From Streptomyces sp. I6 (GTDB lineage Bacteria; Actinomycetota; Actinomycetes; Streptomycetales; Streptomycetaceae): DNA of 64,000 bases. Positions within the stretch are counted from its first letter, which is position 1; the number at the start of each line of letters is the position of its first letter. This document shows positions 33,214-42,966 of this stretch, one piece after another. The notes below the pieces were generated by a model. The model was not told where the DNA came from and made no database searches. It saw only the letters and a list, made by a program, of their open reading frames with translations. The DNA lies in contig RHDP01000001.1 in assembly GCA_003725745.1 (NCBI GenBank), forward strand, positions 6,427,501 through 6,491,500. Direction: 5' to 3'. Both the position numbers and the translations under genes were made by a program.

Positions 33214-33437
33214 CCGGGCACCTCCCTGGGCTTCGCCCCGTGGCGTGCGGCTGCGGGCCGGGTGCCGGCCCGCTCGCGGCCGGTCCGACGAGCCTAAGGG
33301 CTGTCTCGTCATCCTCGGTGGATCAGCGCGCGATCGACAGCAGGTGCCGGCCGCGGGTTGTCTGCCGTCTGCCGTCTGCCGTCTGCCGCCGGCCGCCGGT
33401 CGTCCGTTCCGGCGCTCACGCCCCCGCGAGGCTCCGC

Positions 33438-33511
33438 GTCCGCCGGAGCGCGGCCCGCCCGCGTCCCGCGTCCGCCGGAGCGCGGCCCGCCCGCGTCCCG
33501 CGTCCGCCGGA
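33438..33511. repeat. 32-bp tandem repeat, about 2.3 copies
   Basis: Starts GTCCGCCGGAGCGCGGCCCG with period 32 at 33438, 33470 and 33502. A 7-bp GTCTGCC array precedes it near 33360-33390. No gene is seen in 33214-33640. Confidence 0.8.
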
Positions 33512-33650
33512 GGGTGGCCGCCGGCGCCACTGCGCGCCGCGGAGCGCCGGCCCTCCGGTGCCCACCGCGCCCCCGGTCTTCACCTGGCCAACACCGCACG
33601 TCAGTAACCGTGTTGCCGGGCGGGCCCGCGCTTTAAGCGCGTCCTGCTGC

Positions 33651-33694
33651 GTTGACACAAAGCTGTCGTCGCCGCTGCATCAAGCTGACAGCTA
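33651..33694 (+). promoter_or_regulatory. Candidate SARP operator and promoter
   Basis: GTTGACA at 33651 and GCTGACA at 33684 are 33 bp apart, three helical turns, and GCTGACA also occurs twice 11 bp apart at 53238 and 53249 in front of the RiPP precursor. AAAGCTG and CAAGCTG (33659, 33681) add a 22-bp spacing. The TTGACA could equally be a -35 element. SARP proteins bind such heptamer direct repeats with 11-bp or 22-bp spacing. Confidence 0.5.
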
Positions 33695-33776
33695 TCCGTC
33701 CGATGTAAGTACTGCCGCACTGGCAAGGTCGCACCTGGCGAACATCCCCACTGGTAAGCCACAACAGGGAGCACAC

Positions 33777-34076
33777 ATGGACCTGATGTCACTTGCGAAG
33801 AGACCGCTCCGTACCGCCCGGGCCGGAGTCGTCGCCGGACTCGCGACCGTCGCCCTGATGACGACCGCCGGTACCGCCGCCGCCGCCGCGCCCGCCCCGC
33901 ACACCGCTGACGCCGCCGCGCCGACCGGAGCGGACGCCCGGCAGCTTCCGGCGGGCCTCCCCGTCCTGCAGCAGGCGACCGAGATCCTCTGCGGCCGACT
34001 CGAGAGCGCGGCCCGCGGCGGTGCCGTTCCCGAGCAGGCCCTCGCCCTCTGCAAGCGCGTCAACGGCTGGGACTAG
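33777..34076 (+). CDS. Small secreted protein in front of the SARP gene
   Basis: Not recognised as a known family. The 99-residue product has a Sec signal: MDLMSLAKRPLRTARAGVVAGLATVALMTTAGTAAAAAPAPH, with cleavage likely after AAAAA near residue 38. The mature part of about 60 residues carries two Cys, in LQQATEILCGRLESAARG and EQALALCKRVNGWD, spaced for one disulfide. CAGGGA lies before the ATG. It ends 14 bp before the SARP start, so the two are one operon under the candidate operator at 33651. A signal, immunity or carrier role is possible but unproven. Confidence 0.75.
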   Translation: MDLMSLAKRPLRTARAGVVAGLATVALMTTAGTAAAAAPAPHTADAAAPTGADARQLPAGLPVLQQATEILCGRLESAARGGAVPEQALALCKRVNGWD

Positions 34077-34090
34077 GCGGGCGTGCCGCG

Positions 34091-36552
34091 ATGCGGTTTC
34101 AGCTGCTGGGACCGCTGAGCATCACCGACGGTGCCGACAGCGTGGTCCTCCCGCCCTCAAAACCGACCGTTCTCCTCGCCTCCCTGCTGCTGCACGCCAA
34201 CAGCGTCGTCTCCGTCGAGTACCTCCAGCGCACCATGTGGGGCGAGGAGCAGCCCGCGACCGCCCGAGCGGCACTCCAGACCTGTGTGCTGCGGCTGCGG
34301 CGGCTGTTCGTGAAGCACGGCGTGACCGGCGCGCCGATCGAGGCCGTACCCGGCGGATACCGCATCTGCGCGGGGGCGGAGTCGCTCGACCTGATCGGTT
34401 TCCGGGAACGGCTGCGCCTGGCCGCGACGTACACACACGACCCGGAGAAGGAACTGCACACCCTGGAGGACGCACTGTCGCTGTGGCAGGGGCCGCTGCT
34501 GGCGAACGTCCGCTCCGACGTACTGCGGCGCGACGAGGTGCCCCGGCTCGCGGAGGAGCGGCTGCGCACCGTCGAGAAGGTCTGCGATCTGCAACTCGCC
34601 CTGGGCCGCTGCGGTGAGGCACTGGTCACCCTCTGGGGTGCCACCCGCGCCCATCCGGGTCACGAGCGCTTTCGCGAGCAGCTCATCGAGGCGCTGTACC
34701 GGAGTGGACGGCAGACGGAGGCACTGGCGGAGTACCGGAGGGTGAAGGCGTACCTCCGGGCCGAGCTGGGCGTGGACCCGTCCCTGGCCCTGCGGGAACT
34801 GGAACTGGCCATCCTGCGCGGCGACGACCTCGGGCCCGCCGCTCCCGCCGGCACCGCGGCGGTCCCGTCGCGGCCACGGCTCGCGGTGGCGTCCGGCCGG
34901 GCGGAGGGGCGGCCGTCGCTCCCGGCGGGCGCGGCGGCCGCGGCGACGGCCGGGCCGGTGCCGGATGCCCTCGCGGAGCAGCCGGTCGCAGACCCGTTGC
35001 CCGAAGCGGAACCGGGCCCGCGACCGGTGTACGCCCCGACCGGCCCCGTACGGCATGCGGCTGCTCCGGTGCCGCTCCGGGATCCCGTCATACCGGAGGG
35101 CCCCGCCGGCGGAACTCCCGGCACCGGGGACCCCGTCCGGTCGGCGCCGCTCACCCCGGTACCCGGCCTACCTGCCGGCGACCCCCCGACCGGGGCGGCG
35201 CCGGGCACTCCGAGGCCGCCGGTGGCGGGGAAGTCCTCGCTGCCGGCGACACGGCGCGCCTCGAGGCGGGGGCAGGTGCCGTGCTCTCCGCCCGGCCGGT
35301 GGCCGGTCCACCCACCACGCCCGCGGGCACGCCCCCGCCCGCGGGAACCCTGGACGGTACGCGCCCGGTGGCGGTTGCGGAAGATGCCGGACCGGCGGCG
35401 CTGCCTCCGCCGGTCCGGGGTGCGTCCGCGGCCGGTGGACCCGCGGCGTACGACAGCGGTGCCGGGCTCGTCGTACCCGTCCCTCCCGTACCGGGGTTCA
35501 CCGGCCGGGCCTTCGAGACCGCCGCCCTGACCCGGCGCCTCACCGCCCGGGAGGGGCACGACGCGGCGACCGTCGTGGTGTCCGGAGCGCCCGGGACGGG
35601 CAAGACCGCGCTCGCCCGCCAGGCGGCCCACCTCGCGGCGGACGGTTTCCCAGGCGGCCGGTACCTCGTCCCGATGGTCCGCCCCGACGGGCGGCCTCTC
35701 GCCGCGGGCGAGGTCACGGCCGCCGTGACGGCGGCGCTGGGAGAGCCGCACGCCCGCGGCCGGGTCCTGCTCGTCCTCGACGACGTGCTCGACGCCGACC
35801 AGGTGCTGCCCCTGCTGCACACGCGCCCCGACGTCTCCGCCCTCGTCACCAGCAGGCGGGGCCTCGCCGGGCTGATCGCCGCGCACGGCGGCTGGGTGCA
35901 GCGCCTCGGCCCGCTCGCCGAGCACGAGTCGTACGACCTGCTGCACACGGCACTCGGCGCCGAACGGGTCGACGCGGAACCCGGTGCCGCCAGGTCGCTG
36001 GCCGAGGTCTGCTGCCACCATCCGCTCGCACTGCGGATCGTGACGGCACGTCTGCTCACCCGCCCGGCGCTGCGTCTCGCCGACTGCGCCGGGTGGCTGG
36101 CCGGCGACCCGCTGGCCCGGCTCTCCCTGCCCGGCTCGCCGCACATGTCCCTCCGCAGGGTGCTGGACGAGGCCCTCGGCCGGCTCGACGCAGCATCGGC
36201 ACGGGCCTTCCGGCGCATCGCCGCCGGGACGCCGGGCGTGCTCCACGCCTCCGACGGCGCCGCCCTGCTCGGTCTGCCGCCGCCCGAGACCGAGGACCTC
36301 CTCGAACGGCTGGCGGACGCCGGGCTGCTCGAAGAGGGCCCGCCCGGCCCGTACCGCATGCACGACTTCCTGCGCCTCTACGCACGAGGCGACGACTCCC
36401 CGAACGACTCCCCGAACGACTCCCCGACCGTCGTCCCGCCGCCCACCTCCCCATCGACGTCGGCATCGACGTCCCCATCGACGTCCCCGTCGACGTCCGT
36501 ACCGACCTCCCCGCCCGTCTTCCCGCCCGACCGTCCCGAACAGAAGGTGTGA
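34091..36552 (+). CDS. SARP-family activator fused to an NB-ARC-like NTPase (one frameshift)
   Basis: This is the likely pathway-specific activator of the RiPP operon. Residues 1-90 are the OmpR-like winged helix (MRFQLLGPLSI, LPPSKPTVLLASLLLHANSVVSVEYLQRTMWGE) and about 95-245 the BTAD domain (RYDAL-type helices ending in LYRSGRQTEALAEYRRVKAYLRAELGVDPS). A long Pro/Ala linker follows, where the frame changes near 35182-35260; one base added, for example in the CCCCCC run, joins it to an NTPase with P-loop SGAPGTGKTALARQ near 497 and VLLVLDDVLDA. Corrected length is 820. TPR repeats usual in large SARPs are absent; the C-terminus is a Ser/Thr/Pro repeat tail. Confidence 0.85.
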
Positions 36553-36557
36553 CCGCC

Positions 36558-39021
36558 ATGCCCACCGACGTCATCGAAGCAGACGACGCCAGAGAAGCCG
36601 GTTCCACGACGCCGGGCGGGGACCCGGCGGCGAACGCGGCATCCCCGGACGGAACGGGAGCCCCGGCGGCCGCGGGCACCCCCGGGAGTCCGGCACGGGC
36701 CCGACGCCGTTCGACGCCCTCGCCGCGACCCGCCCCCGCATCCGCCGCGACGTGCTGTACACCGAGACCCCGGGCGGCGTCCTCTTCCACAACGCCGACG
36801 GAGGCTTCCATCTGACGGGCCGCACCGCGTACCGCTTCGCCTCGCTGATGGTGCCCCACCTCACCGGCCACCACAGCCTCGCCGAACTCTGCACGGGCTT
36901 CGGCGCCCGCAGCGCCGGATGGCGGCCGAACTGGTCCGGACCCTCTACGAGCGCGACTTCGCACGGGACGTGCCGGCCGACGAGGACGACCCGGCGGGCG
37001 GCCCGGGCGAGGCCCCCGCCCGCCGCTACGCCACCCAGATCGCCTACGTCGACCACTACACCGACCGCGCGCCCGAGCGCTTCCGCCGCTTCCGGGACAC
37101 CGCCGTCGCGGTGCTCGGCGACGACGACGTGGCCCGCTGGTGCGCCCTGAGCCTCGTCCGCAACGGCTGCGCCGGGATCGCCCTGGGCGCCGACTTCCCC
37201 GAGGTGTCCGAGGAAGCGGCGGCGGCCACCGACGACGGCTGCCCCGTACGGATCGACCGGCTCCCCGCCGACCCCGACTGGCCGGAACTGGACGGCTACG
37301 ACATGGTCGTGGTGACCGGGGCCGGCGCCGCGCGGCGCGTCCACCGGCTGCTGGCCGAGGGCGTCCCCGAGGGCAAGACCCTGATACCCGTGTGGACCCT
37401 CGGCGAACTGGCCGTCACCGGCCCGCTCGCCACCGCCGGCTCCACCGGCTGCTGGTCCTGCGCGCTGCTGAGACTGGGAGCCAACCACGATGCCGGCGCG
37501 GCCGCCGCACTGTGGAGCGAGGTGGCGGGCGCCGCGGCCGAACCCGGCCGGCCCGCCGGGGCGGGGCCGCTCGCCGGACCGGTGGCCGCCATGACGGGCA
37601 ATCTGCTCGCCTACGAGATCTTCCGCATCGCCACCGGAGCCCTGCCGGCCGAGACGGACCGGCAGGTGCTGCTGCAGAACCTCCAGTCCCTCGACGTCGT
37701 CGCCGAGCCGCTGCTGCCCCACCCGCGCTGCTCGCTGTGCGGCCCCGTAACCGCACGGGCCGGTGGTGAGGCGGGTGCAGGTGCCGATGTCCGCGCCGGC
37801 GGGGAGAACCCGCCCGGAGCCCTTCCCGGCAGTGGTACGGAGGCGATGTACGCCCCGCCGGGCCCGCTCGCCGCCCCCGCCACCGCCAGCGTGGAGACCG
37901 CACGCGACGCCGAGGACACCGTCGACGCGCTCAACCGCACCAGCACCGCCCTCGTGGGCGCCTTCGCCGGGGTCTTCGTCCGCTTCGACGACGAGAGCCT
38001 CACCCAGACCCCGCTGAAGGCCACCCGGCTCGAGCTGGCCCTCGCGCCGGGCACCCGCCGTACGATCGCCGCCTTCGACGTGCACCACCTCGCCGGCGCC
38101 CGTACCCGGGCGCTGCACCTGGCGTCCGAGACATACGTCGAGCACGTCGTCCCGGTACGGGTCCTGGCCGGCGCGGGGACGGACCTGCCCGCCGTGGCGC
38201 CGGCCGCGCTCACCACCGGCGCCGGCACCGCGACGGCCGCCGAGGTCGCCGCCTGGGTCCCCGCCGTGTCGCTGCTCACCGGAGAGCGCCTGAGGGTACC
38301 GGCCGCCGCCGTGCGCCCGTTCGGCCCGTACAACCGTGAGCGGATCGTCCTCGCCACCTCCGCCGGTGCGGGCTCCGGCGGCACCGACGCCGAGGCCGCC
38401 GGAAGCGGCCTGCTGTCGGCCCTCGCCCACGACGCCCTGCTGCACGCCCTGCGCGGAGCGGCGCGGACCGCGCCGGTCGCACCCGACGACGACCCCGAAC
38501 TCGTCTTCCTGCTCAAATCCGCGGTCAACCTGGGCATCGAGGCCGACCTGCTCGACCTCGGTGAGGACGCGCGCACCGGCGCCTTCGCCGTACTCGCCCG
38601 GGAGGCCGGCGGGCCGGACGCACGCTGGGCCGTCGCCGCCGCCCTCTCCCGGGGGAAGGCGTGCTGCGCGGCCCTGCGGGATCTGCTGGGCGTGGTCCAG
38701 CTGGCGGCGGACACCGCCGGGTCCGACGCCGGGTCCGCCGTCGGGTCCGCCGTTGGTGTCGGCGCACGCGAGGCGGCCGCCGACACCGGCGACCCGCTCG
38801 TCCCCGACCTCGCGGCGGGTACCGTCACCGCCACGGACGGTCCCGTGCCGGCAGACGCGCCCGCCACCACCTTCGACGCCGTCCTCGGCCGGCTGCGCGC
38901 GAGCGGCCGGGAAGCGCTGTACGTCCGCACCACCCCGGCCGATCTGCTCTCCGGGGGTATCGCCACCGCCCGTGTCCTGCTCACTCGGGAAGGCCGGGGG
39001 ATCGGCACCGATGCCCGCTGA
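36558..39021 (+). CDS. Ocin-ThiF-like cyclodehydratase partner and leader-binding protein (two frameshifts)
   Basis: This protein presents the precursor leader to the YcaO enzyme. The N-terminal region after a disordered start reads VLYTETPGGVLFHNADGGFHLTGRTAYRFASLMVPHLTGHHSLAELC, the PqqD-like recognition element of the TOMM group. Then comes an E1/ThiF-like fold (DDVARWCALSLVRNGCAGIALGADF, GYDMVVVTGAGAARRVH) with CWSCALLR and CSLCG, possible zinc Cys. The usual adenylation Arg finger is not evident. Frames change near 36680 and at 36914 (restored to FGARQRRMAAELVRTL); two added bases give 821 residues. ATG 36558 lies 5 bp past the SARP stop, so it is coupled. Confidence 0.85.
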
Positions 39022-41304
39022 CACGAACACGCGCCGAAGCGGCAGCGCGACGACCACTGCCGCCGCGACAGCCACCTCGACGACCACTGCCGCCGCGACT
39101 GCCACCGCGCCTGCCGCGGCTCGGGACCGGTCCTGTGAGGAACTGGCCCGCCTTCTGCGCCCCGCGCTCACCCGGCACGGGATCCGCCCCCGGCCCGACA
39201 TCGCGGCCCTCGGCGTACGCGATGCCTTCGCCCCGCCCTCGGCGGGCGAGGCCGGCCGGTACGCGTCCCGCCCGGTTCCCCGACCGGGCGACGGTCGTCC
39301 GGCGGCCGGATCGGGCTACCCCGGCGACGGTGCGGCCGGGGCGCTGGGCCATCGTGGCTCCGCGGCCGGACCGGTGGACCGCCCCGACTCCGTGGACGCA
39401 CCGGACGGCCCCGGCGACTCCATGGCCGGACCCGCGGACCATCGTCACACCTCGGCCCGATCGAACGGCCCCGGCGACTCCGCGGTCGAACCCGCCGAGT
39501 CCGCTGCGCCCGTCGAGCCCGTCGAGCCCGCCGTGCCCGTCCGGCTCTACGGCCACCACGCCGTCGTCGGGCCCCTCGCCCCCGGCAGCGGTGGGGCGTC
39601 CCGCCCCTGCGCACACTGCCTGGAGCGGCGCTGGCAGGCCGTGCGGTCGGTGGCGCTGCGGGAGGCGCTGGAGCTGGGTTCCGGCACCCGGTCCGCGGGC
39701 CGGCTCCCCTATGTCACCCCGTTCACCGCGGACGCGCTCGCCGCCCTGATCGCCGCCCTCGTCGCCGGTGCCGGCCCCCGCGCCGGGGCGTTCCCTCCCG
39801 TGCACCTGGTGGACCTGCGGTCCCTGACGGTACGTCACTACCCGCTGGTGCCCGACCCGGAGTGCCCGCGCTGCGCCGTCCCCGAGGAGGACACCCCGGA
39901 GGCCGCCGCGCTCACCCTACGGCCCGCGCCCAAGGTCCGGCCGGGCAGCTTCCGGGTGCGCGACATCGGCGACTACGGCCTGGCCGTCGAGCCGTTCGCC
40001 AACCCGCTGTGCGGCGCGCTCGGCCCGTCCGTCGTCCACGACGTGTCGTCCACATCCACCTCGGCCGCCATCGGCTGCTTCTCCATGCGGTCCGGCGACT
40101 ACCTCCGCGAGACCTTCTGGGGCGGCCACGCCGACAGCTTCGGGCACAGCGTCCGCATCGGCGTACTGGAGGGGCTGGAACGCTACGCGGGGATGCGCCC
40201 GCGTGCCAAACGCGCCCGGGTGACGGACTCGCTCGACGCGCTCCGGGCCCGCGGCGCCCACACCGTCGACCCTCGCGTGTGCGGGCTCTACTCCGACGAC
40301 TTCCACCGGGCCAACCCCAGGGTCAGGCCGTTCACCCCGGACCGCGAGATCCCCTGGGTGTGGGGCTGGTCGCTGCGCGACGAGCGCCCCGTCCTGGTGC
40401 CCGAGGTGCTGACGTACTACCACGCCCCCGGCCTGGAGAACCGGTTCGTGCAGGAGAGCTCCAACGGCTGCGCGTCCGGCGGCTGCCTGGAGGAGGCCGT
40501 CTACTTCGGGCTGATGGAGGTCGTCGAGCGGGACGCCTTCCTCCTCGCCTGGTACGGACGGGCCCGCCTCCCCGAACTCGACCCCCGCACCAGCACCCGC
40601 CCGGCCACCCGCCACATGGTGGAACGGCTGGAGATGTACGGCTACGAGGCCCGGTTCTTCGACACCCGCATCTCCTTCCCCGTCCCCGTCGTGACCGGCG
40701 TCGCCGTACGGCACGACGGCGGTCCGGGCCGGATGTGCTTCGGCGCGGGCGCCGGTCTCGACCCCGAGGCCGCGCTCGCCGGAGCGCTGTGCGAGATCGC
40801 CACCGACGCCGTCAACCTCCAGGGCCGCACCGAGCGCGACGAGCCCCGGCTGCGTGCCATGACCGAGGACTTCCACCGGGTCACCGCCCTGCACGACCAT
40901 CCGCTCGCCTACGGCATCCCGGAGATGGGCCGCCACGCCCACTTCCTCCTCGGCGAGCCCGGCGAACCGCGACCGCCCCTCGTCCCCATGGCCGAGCGGT
41001 ACGGCGACGGCACGGTGCCCCCGTCTCCGGCGACCTGCGCGACGATCTCGTCCGCTGCCTCGAAGCCGTCACCGGCGCCGGCTTCGACGTGGTCGTCGTG
41101 GACCAGACGATGCCCGAGCAGCGCGGGCTCGGGCTGCGCACCGTCAGCGTGCTCGTACCCGGCCTGCTGCCCATCGACTTCGGCTGGAGCAGGCAGCGCG
41201 CCCTCGGCATGCCCAGGCTGCGCACCGCCCTGCGGGAGGCCGGTCTGCGCGAGCGCGACCTGACCCCCGCCGACCTCAACCCCGCGCCGCACCCCTTCCC
41301 CTGA
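39011..41304 (+). CDS. YcaO cyclodehydratase 1 (one frameshift)
   Basis: This ATP-dependent enzyme turns Cys, Ser and Thr of the core into azolines. After a low-complexity N-terminal tail (about residues 1-175), CAHCLERRW and CPRCAVPEE form a likely zinc site. The YcaO domain shows IGVLEGLERYAG, ESSNGCASGGCLEEAVYFGLMEVVERDAFLLAWYGR and GAGAGLDPEAALAGALCEIATD, including the paired Glu that bind Mg-ATP. The C-terminus ends NPAPHPFP, a variant of the PxPxP tail needed for cyclisation. A missing C in CCCCC 41018-41022 breaks the frame; restored length 764. It overlaps the previous gene by 11 bp. Confidence 0.92.
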
Positions 41305-41364
41305 CCGCGCCCGTCCCCTCCCTGACCGGGCCCGGCCCGGCACCCCACGGAAAAGGAGCACCCC

Positions 41365-42963
41365 ATGGGGTACGCCCATGACTACGCCGCCGCGATCATG
41401 CGGCGGGGCAGGGTCCCGATGCCGCCGGCCGACTTCGTCCCGAACTGGGCCGACGGCCCGCGGAAGACCAAGTTCTACCCGGGAGCCGACACCGTGCCGC
41501 TGCCCGGTCACACCGTGCCGCCCGGGGCGACCGTCGGCCGCGGACTCGCCCCGGATGACGACGGCCCGGAGCGCCCCTTCGACCTGCCCGCCCTGTCCGG
41601 GATGCTGCGGGACTCCTACGGGCTCACGGGGCGCCGGCTCGGCGTCCAGGCCAACACCGACCTCGACGCGCTGCCGTTCCACCCGCTCGCCAACTGGTCC
41701 CGGGGCACCGCGTCCGGCGGGGGCCTCTACCCCGTAAGCATCTACTGGGTGTCCGGGCCCAGCGGCCCCCTGCCACCCGGAGTGCACTACTACGCGACCC
41801 GGCACCACGCCATGCAGCGCCTGCTCTCCGGCGACGTCTCCGGAGAGGTGCGCGAGGCCCTCGGCGACCCGGCCTCCGCCGGCGAACGAGCCGCCGGCAC
41901 CGACCAGTTCCTCGTGCTCGGGGTCAAGTACTGGCAGAACGCGTTCAAGTACAACTCGTTCTCCTTCCACGCCGTCACCATGGACGTCGGCACCGTGGTG
42001 CAGACCTGGCGGATCTGGGCCAGATCGCAGGGCCTGTGCGTCGAGCCGCTGATGTGGTTCGACGAGCGCAGACTCGCCCGGCTGCTGGGGATCCGCACCG
42101 AGGACGAGGGCGTATTCGCCGTCGTGCCGCTGCGCTGGCGGGGCGCGCGGGCCACGTCCGCGCCGCCGGCGGACACCGCCACCGTCCGCCGCCGCGACGC
42201 CGAACGCTCGCGCACCGTCCTCACCTTCGACGCGGTGCGGAGGATGCAGGAGGCCACGCAGGAGCACGCCGCCCGGCGGCCCGCCGCGGCGGCGCTCGCC
42301 CCGGCCGCCGCTCCCGTCCCCGACCCCGGGCTGCCGACCGTCCCGCTGCCCGCGCCGCTGCCCATGGACACCGATGTGCGCACCGCGCTGCGCGACCGCC
42401 GCAGCAGCTTCGGCCGGTTCGACGCCCGGCGGCCCCTGAGCGCCGAGCACCTGGCGTCCTGCCTGGCCGCCGCGGCCACCGGCGCGTCCCTCGGCGGCGA
42501 CACGGGCACCGGCACCACCCGGATCGCGGGCCTGTACGCCTTCGTCGGCCACACCGAGGGCATCGCCCCCGGCGCCTACTCCTACGACCCGGCGGCACAC
42601 GCCCTGCGGCTGGTGAAGGCAGGGCCGCCCGGCACGTTCCTGCAGAAGAACTACTTCCTGGCCAACTACAACCTGGAGCAGACCGGCGCGGTCCTCGTAC
42701 CGACCGTCCGCACCGGCGCGGTGCTCGACACCGTCGGCGACCGCGGCTACCGGATCGTGAACGCCGTGGTCGGCGCCGTCTCGCAGAGCGTCTACACCGC
42801 CGCCTCCGCCCTCGGCGTCGGCTGCGGCGTGGCACTCGGTTTCGACAACGTCTCGTACACCGAGGAGCTCGGCCTCGACCGCACCGGAGAGGCACCCCTG
42901 CTGATCATGATGCTCGGCAGTGAACGGCCCGCGCCCGCCGACTTCCGCCACGAGATCGCCTGA
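41365..42963 (+). CDS. SagB-type FMN-dependent azoline dehydrogenase
   Basis: The 532-residue intact enzyme oxidises azolines to azoles with FMN. It has a duplicated nitroreductase layout: an N-terminal half with PFHPLANWSRGTASGGGLYPVSIYWVS and KYWQNAFKYNSFSFHAVTMDVGTVVQTWRIWA, and a catalytic-type C-terminal half with RDRRSSFGRFDARRPLSAEHLASCLAAAATG, RIAGLYAFVGHTEGIAPGAYSYDP and LGSERPAPADF. The Lys-Tyr pair of SagB-type sites appears as QKNYFLANYNLEQTGAV. AAAAGGAG precedes ATG 41365. Length matches thiopeptide and LAP dehydrogenases. Confidence 0.93.
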   Translation: MGYAHDYAAAIMRRGRVPMPPADFVPNWADGPRKTKFYPGADTVPLPGHTVPPGATVGRGLAPDDDGPERPFDLPALSGMLRDSYGLTGRRLGVQANTDLDALPFHPLANWSRGTASGGGLYPVSIYWVSGPSGPLPPGVHYYATRHHAMQRLLSGDVSGEVREALGDPASAGERAAGTDQFLVLGVKYWQNAFKYNSFSFHAVTMDVGTVVQTWRIWARSQGLCVEPLMWFDERRLARLLGIRTEDEGVFAVVPLRWRGARATSAPPADTATVRRRDAERSRTVLTFDAVRRMQEATQEHAARRPAAAALAPAAAPVPDPGLPTVPLPAPLPMDTDVRTALRDRRSSFGRFDARRPLSAEHLASCLAAAATGASLGGDTGTGTTRIAGLYAFVGHTEGIAPGAYSYDPAAHALRLVKAGPPGTFLQKNYFLANYNLEQTGAVLVPTVRTGAVLDTVGDRGYRIVNAVVGAVSQSVYTAASALGVGCGVALGFDNVSYTEELGLDRTGEAPLLIMMLGSERPAPADFRHEIA

Positions 42964-42966
42964 ACC

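Noticed and set aside
36571-39201. Minus-strand open frame of 876 codons opposite the ThiF-like gene, and similar ones such as 40909-43893
   Set aside because: These are antisense shadows produced by high third-position GC. They have no family motifs, no ribosome sites, and odd Arg/Gly/Ala composition.
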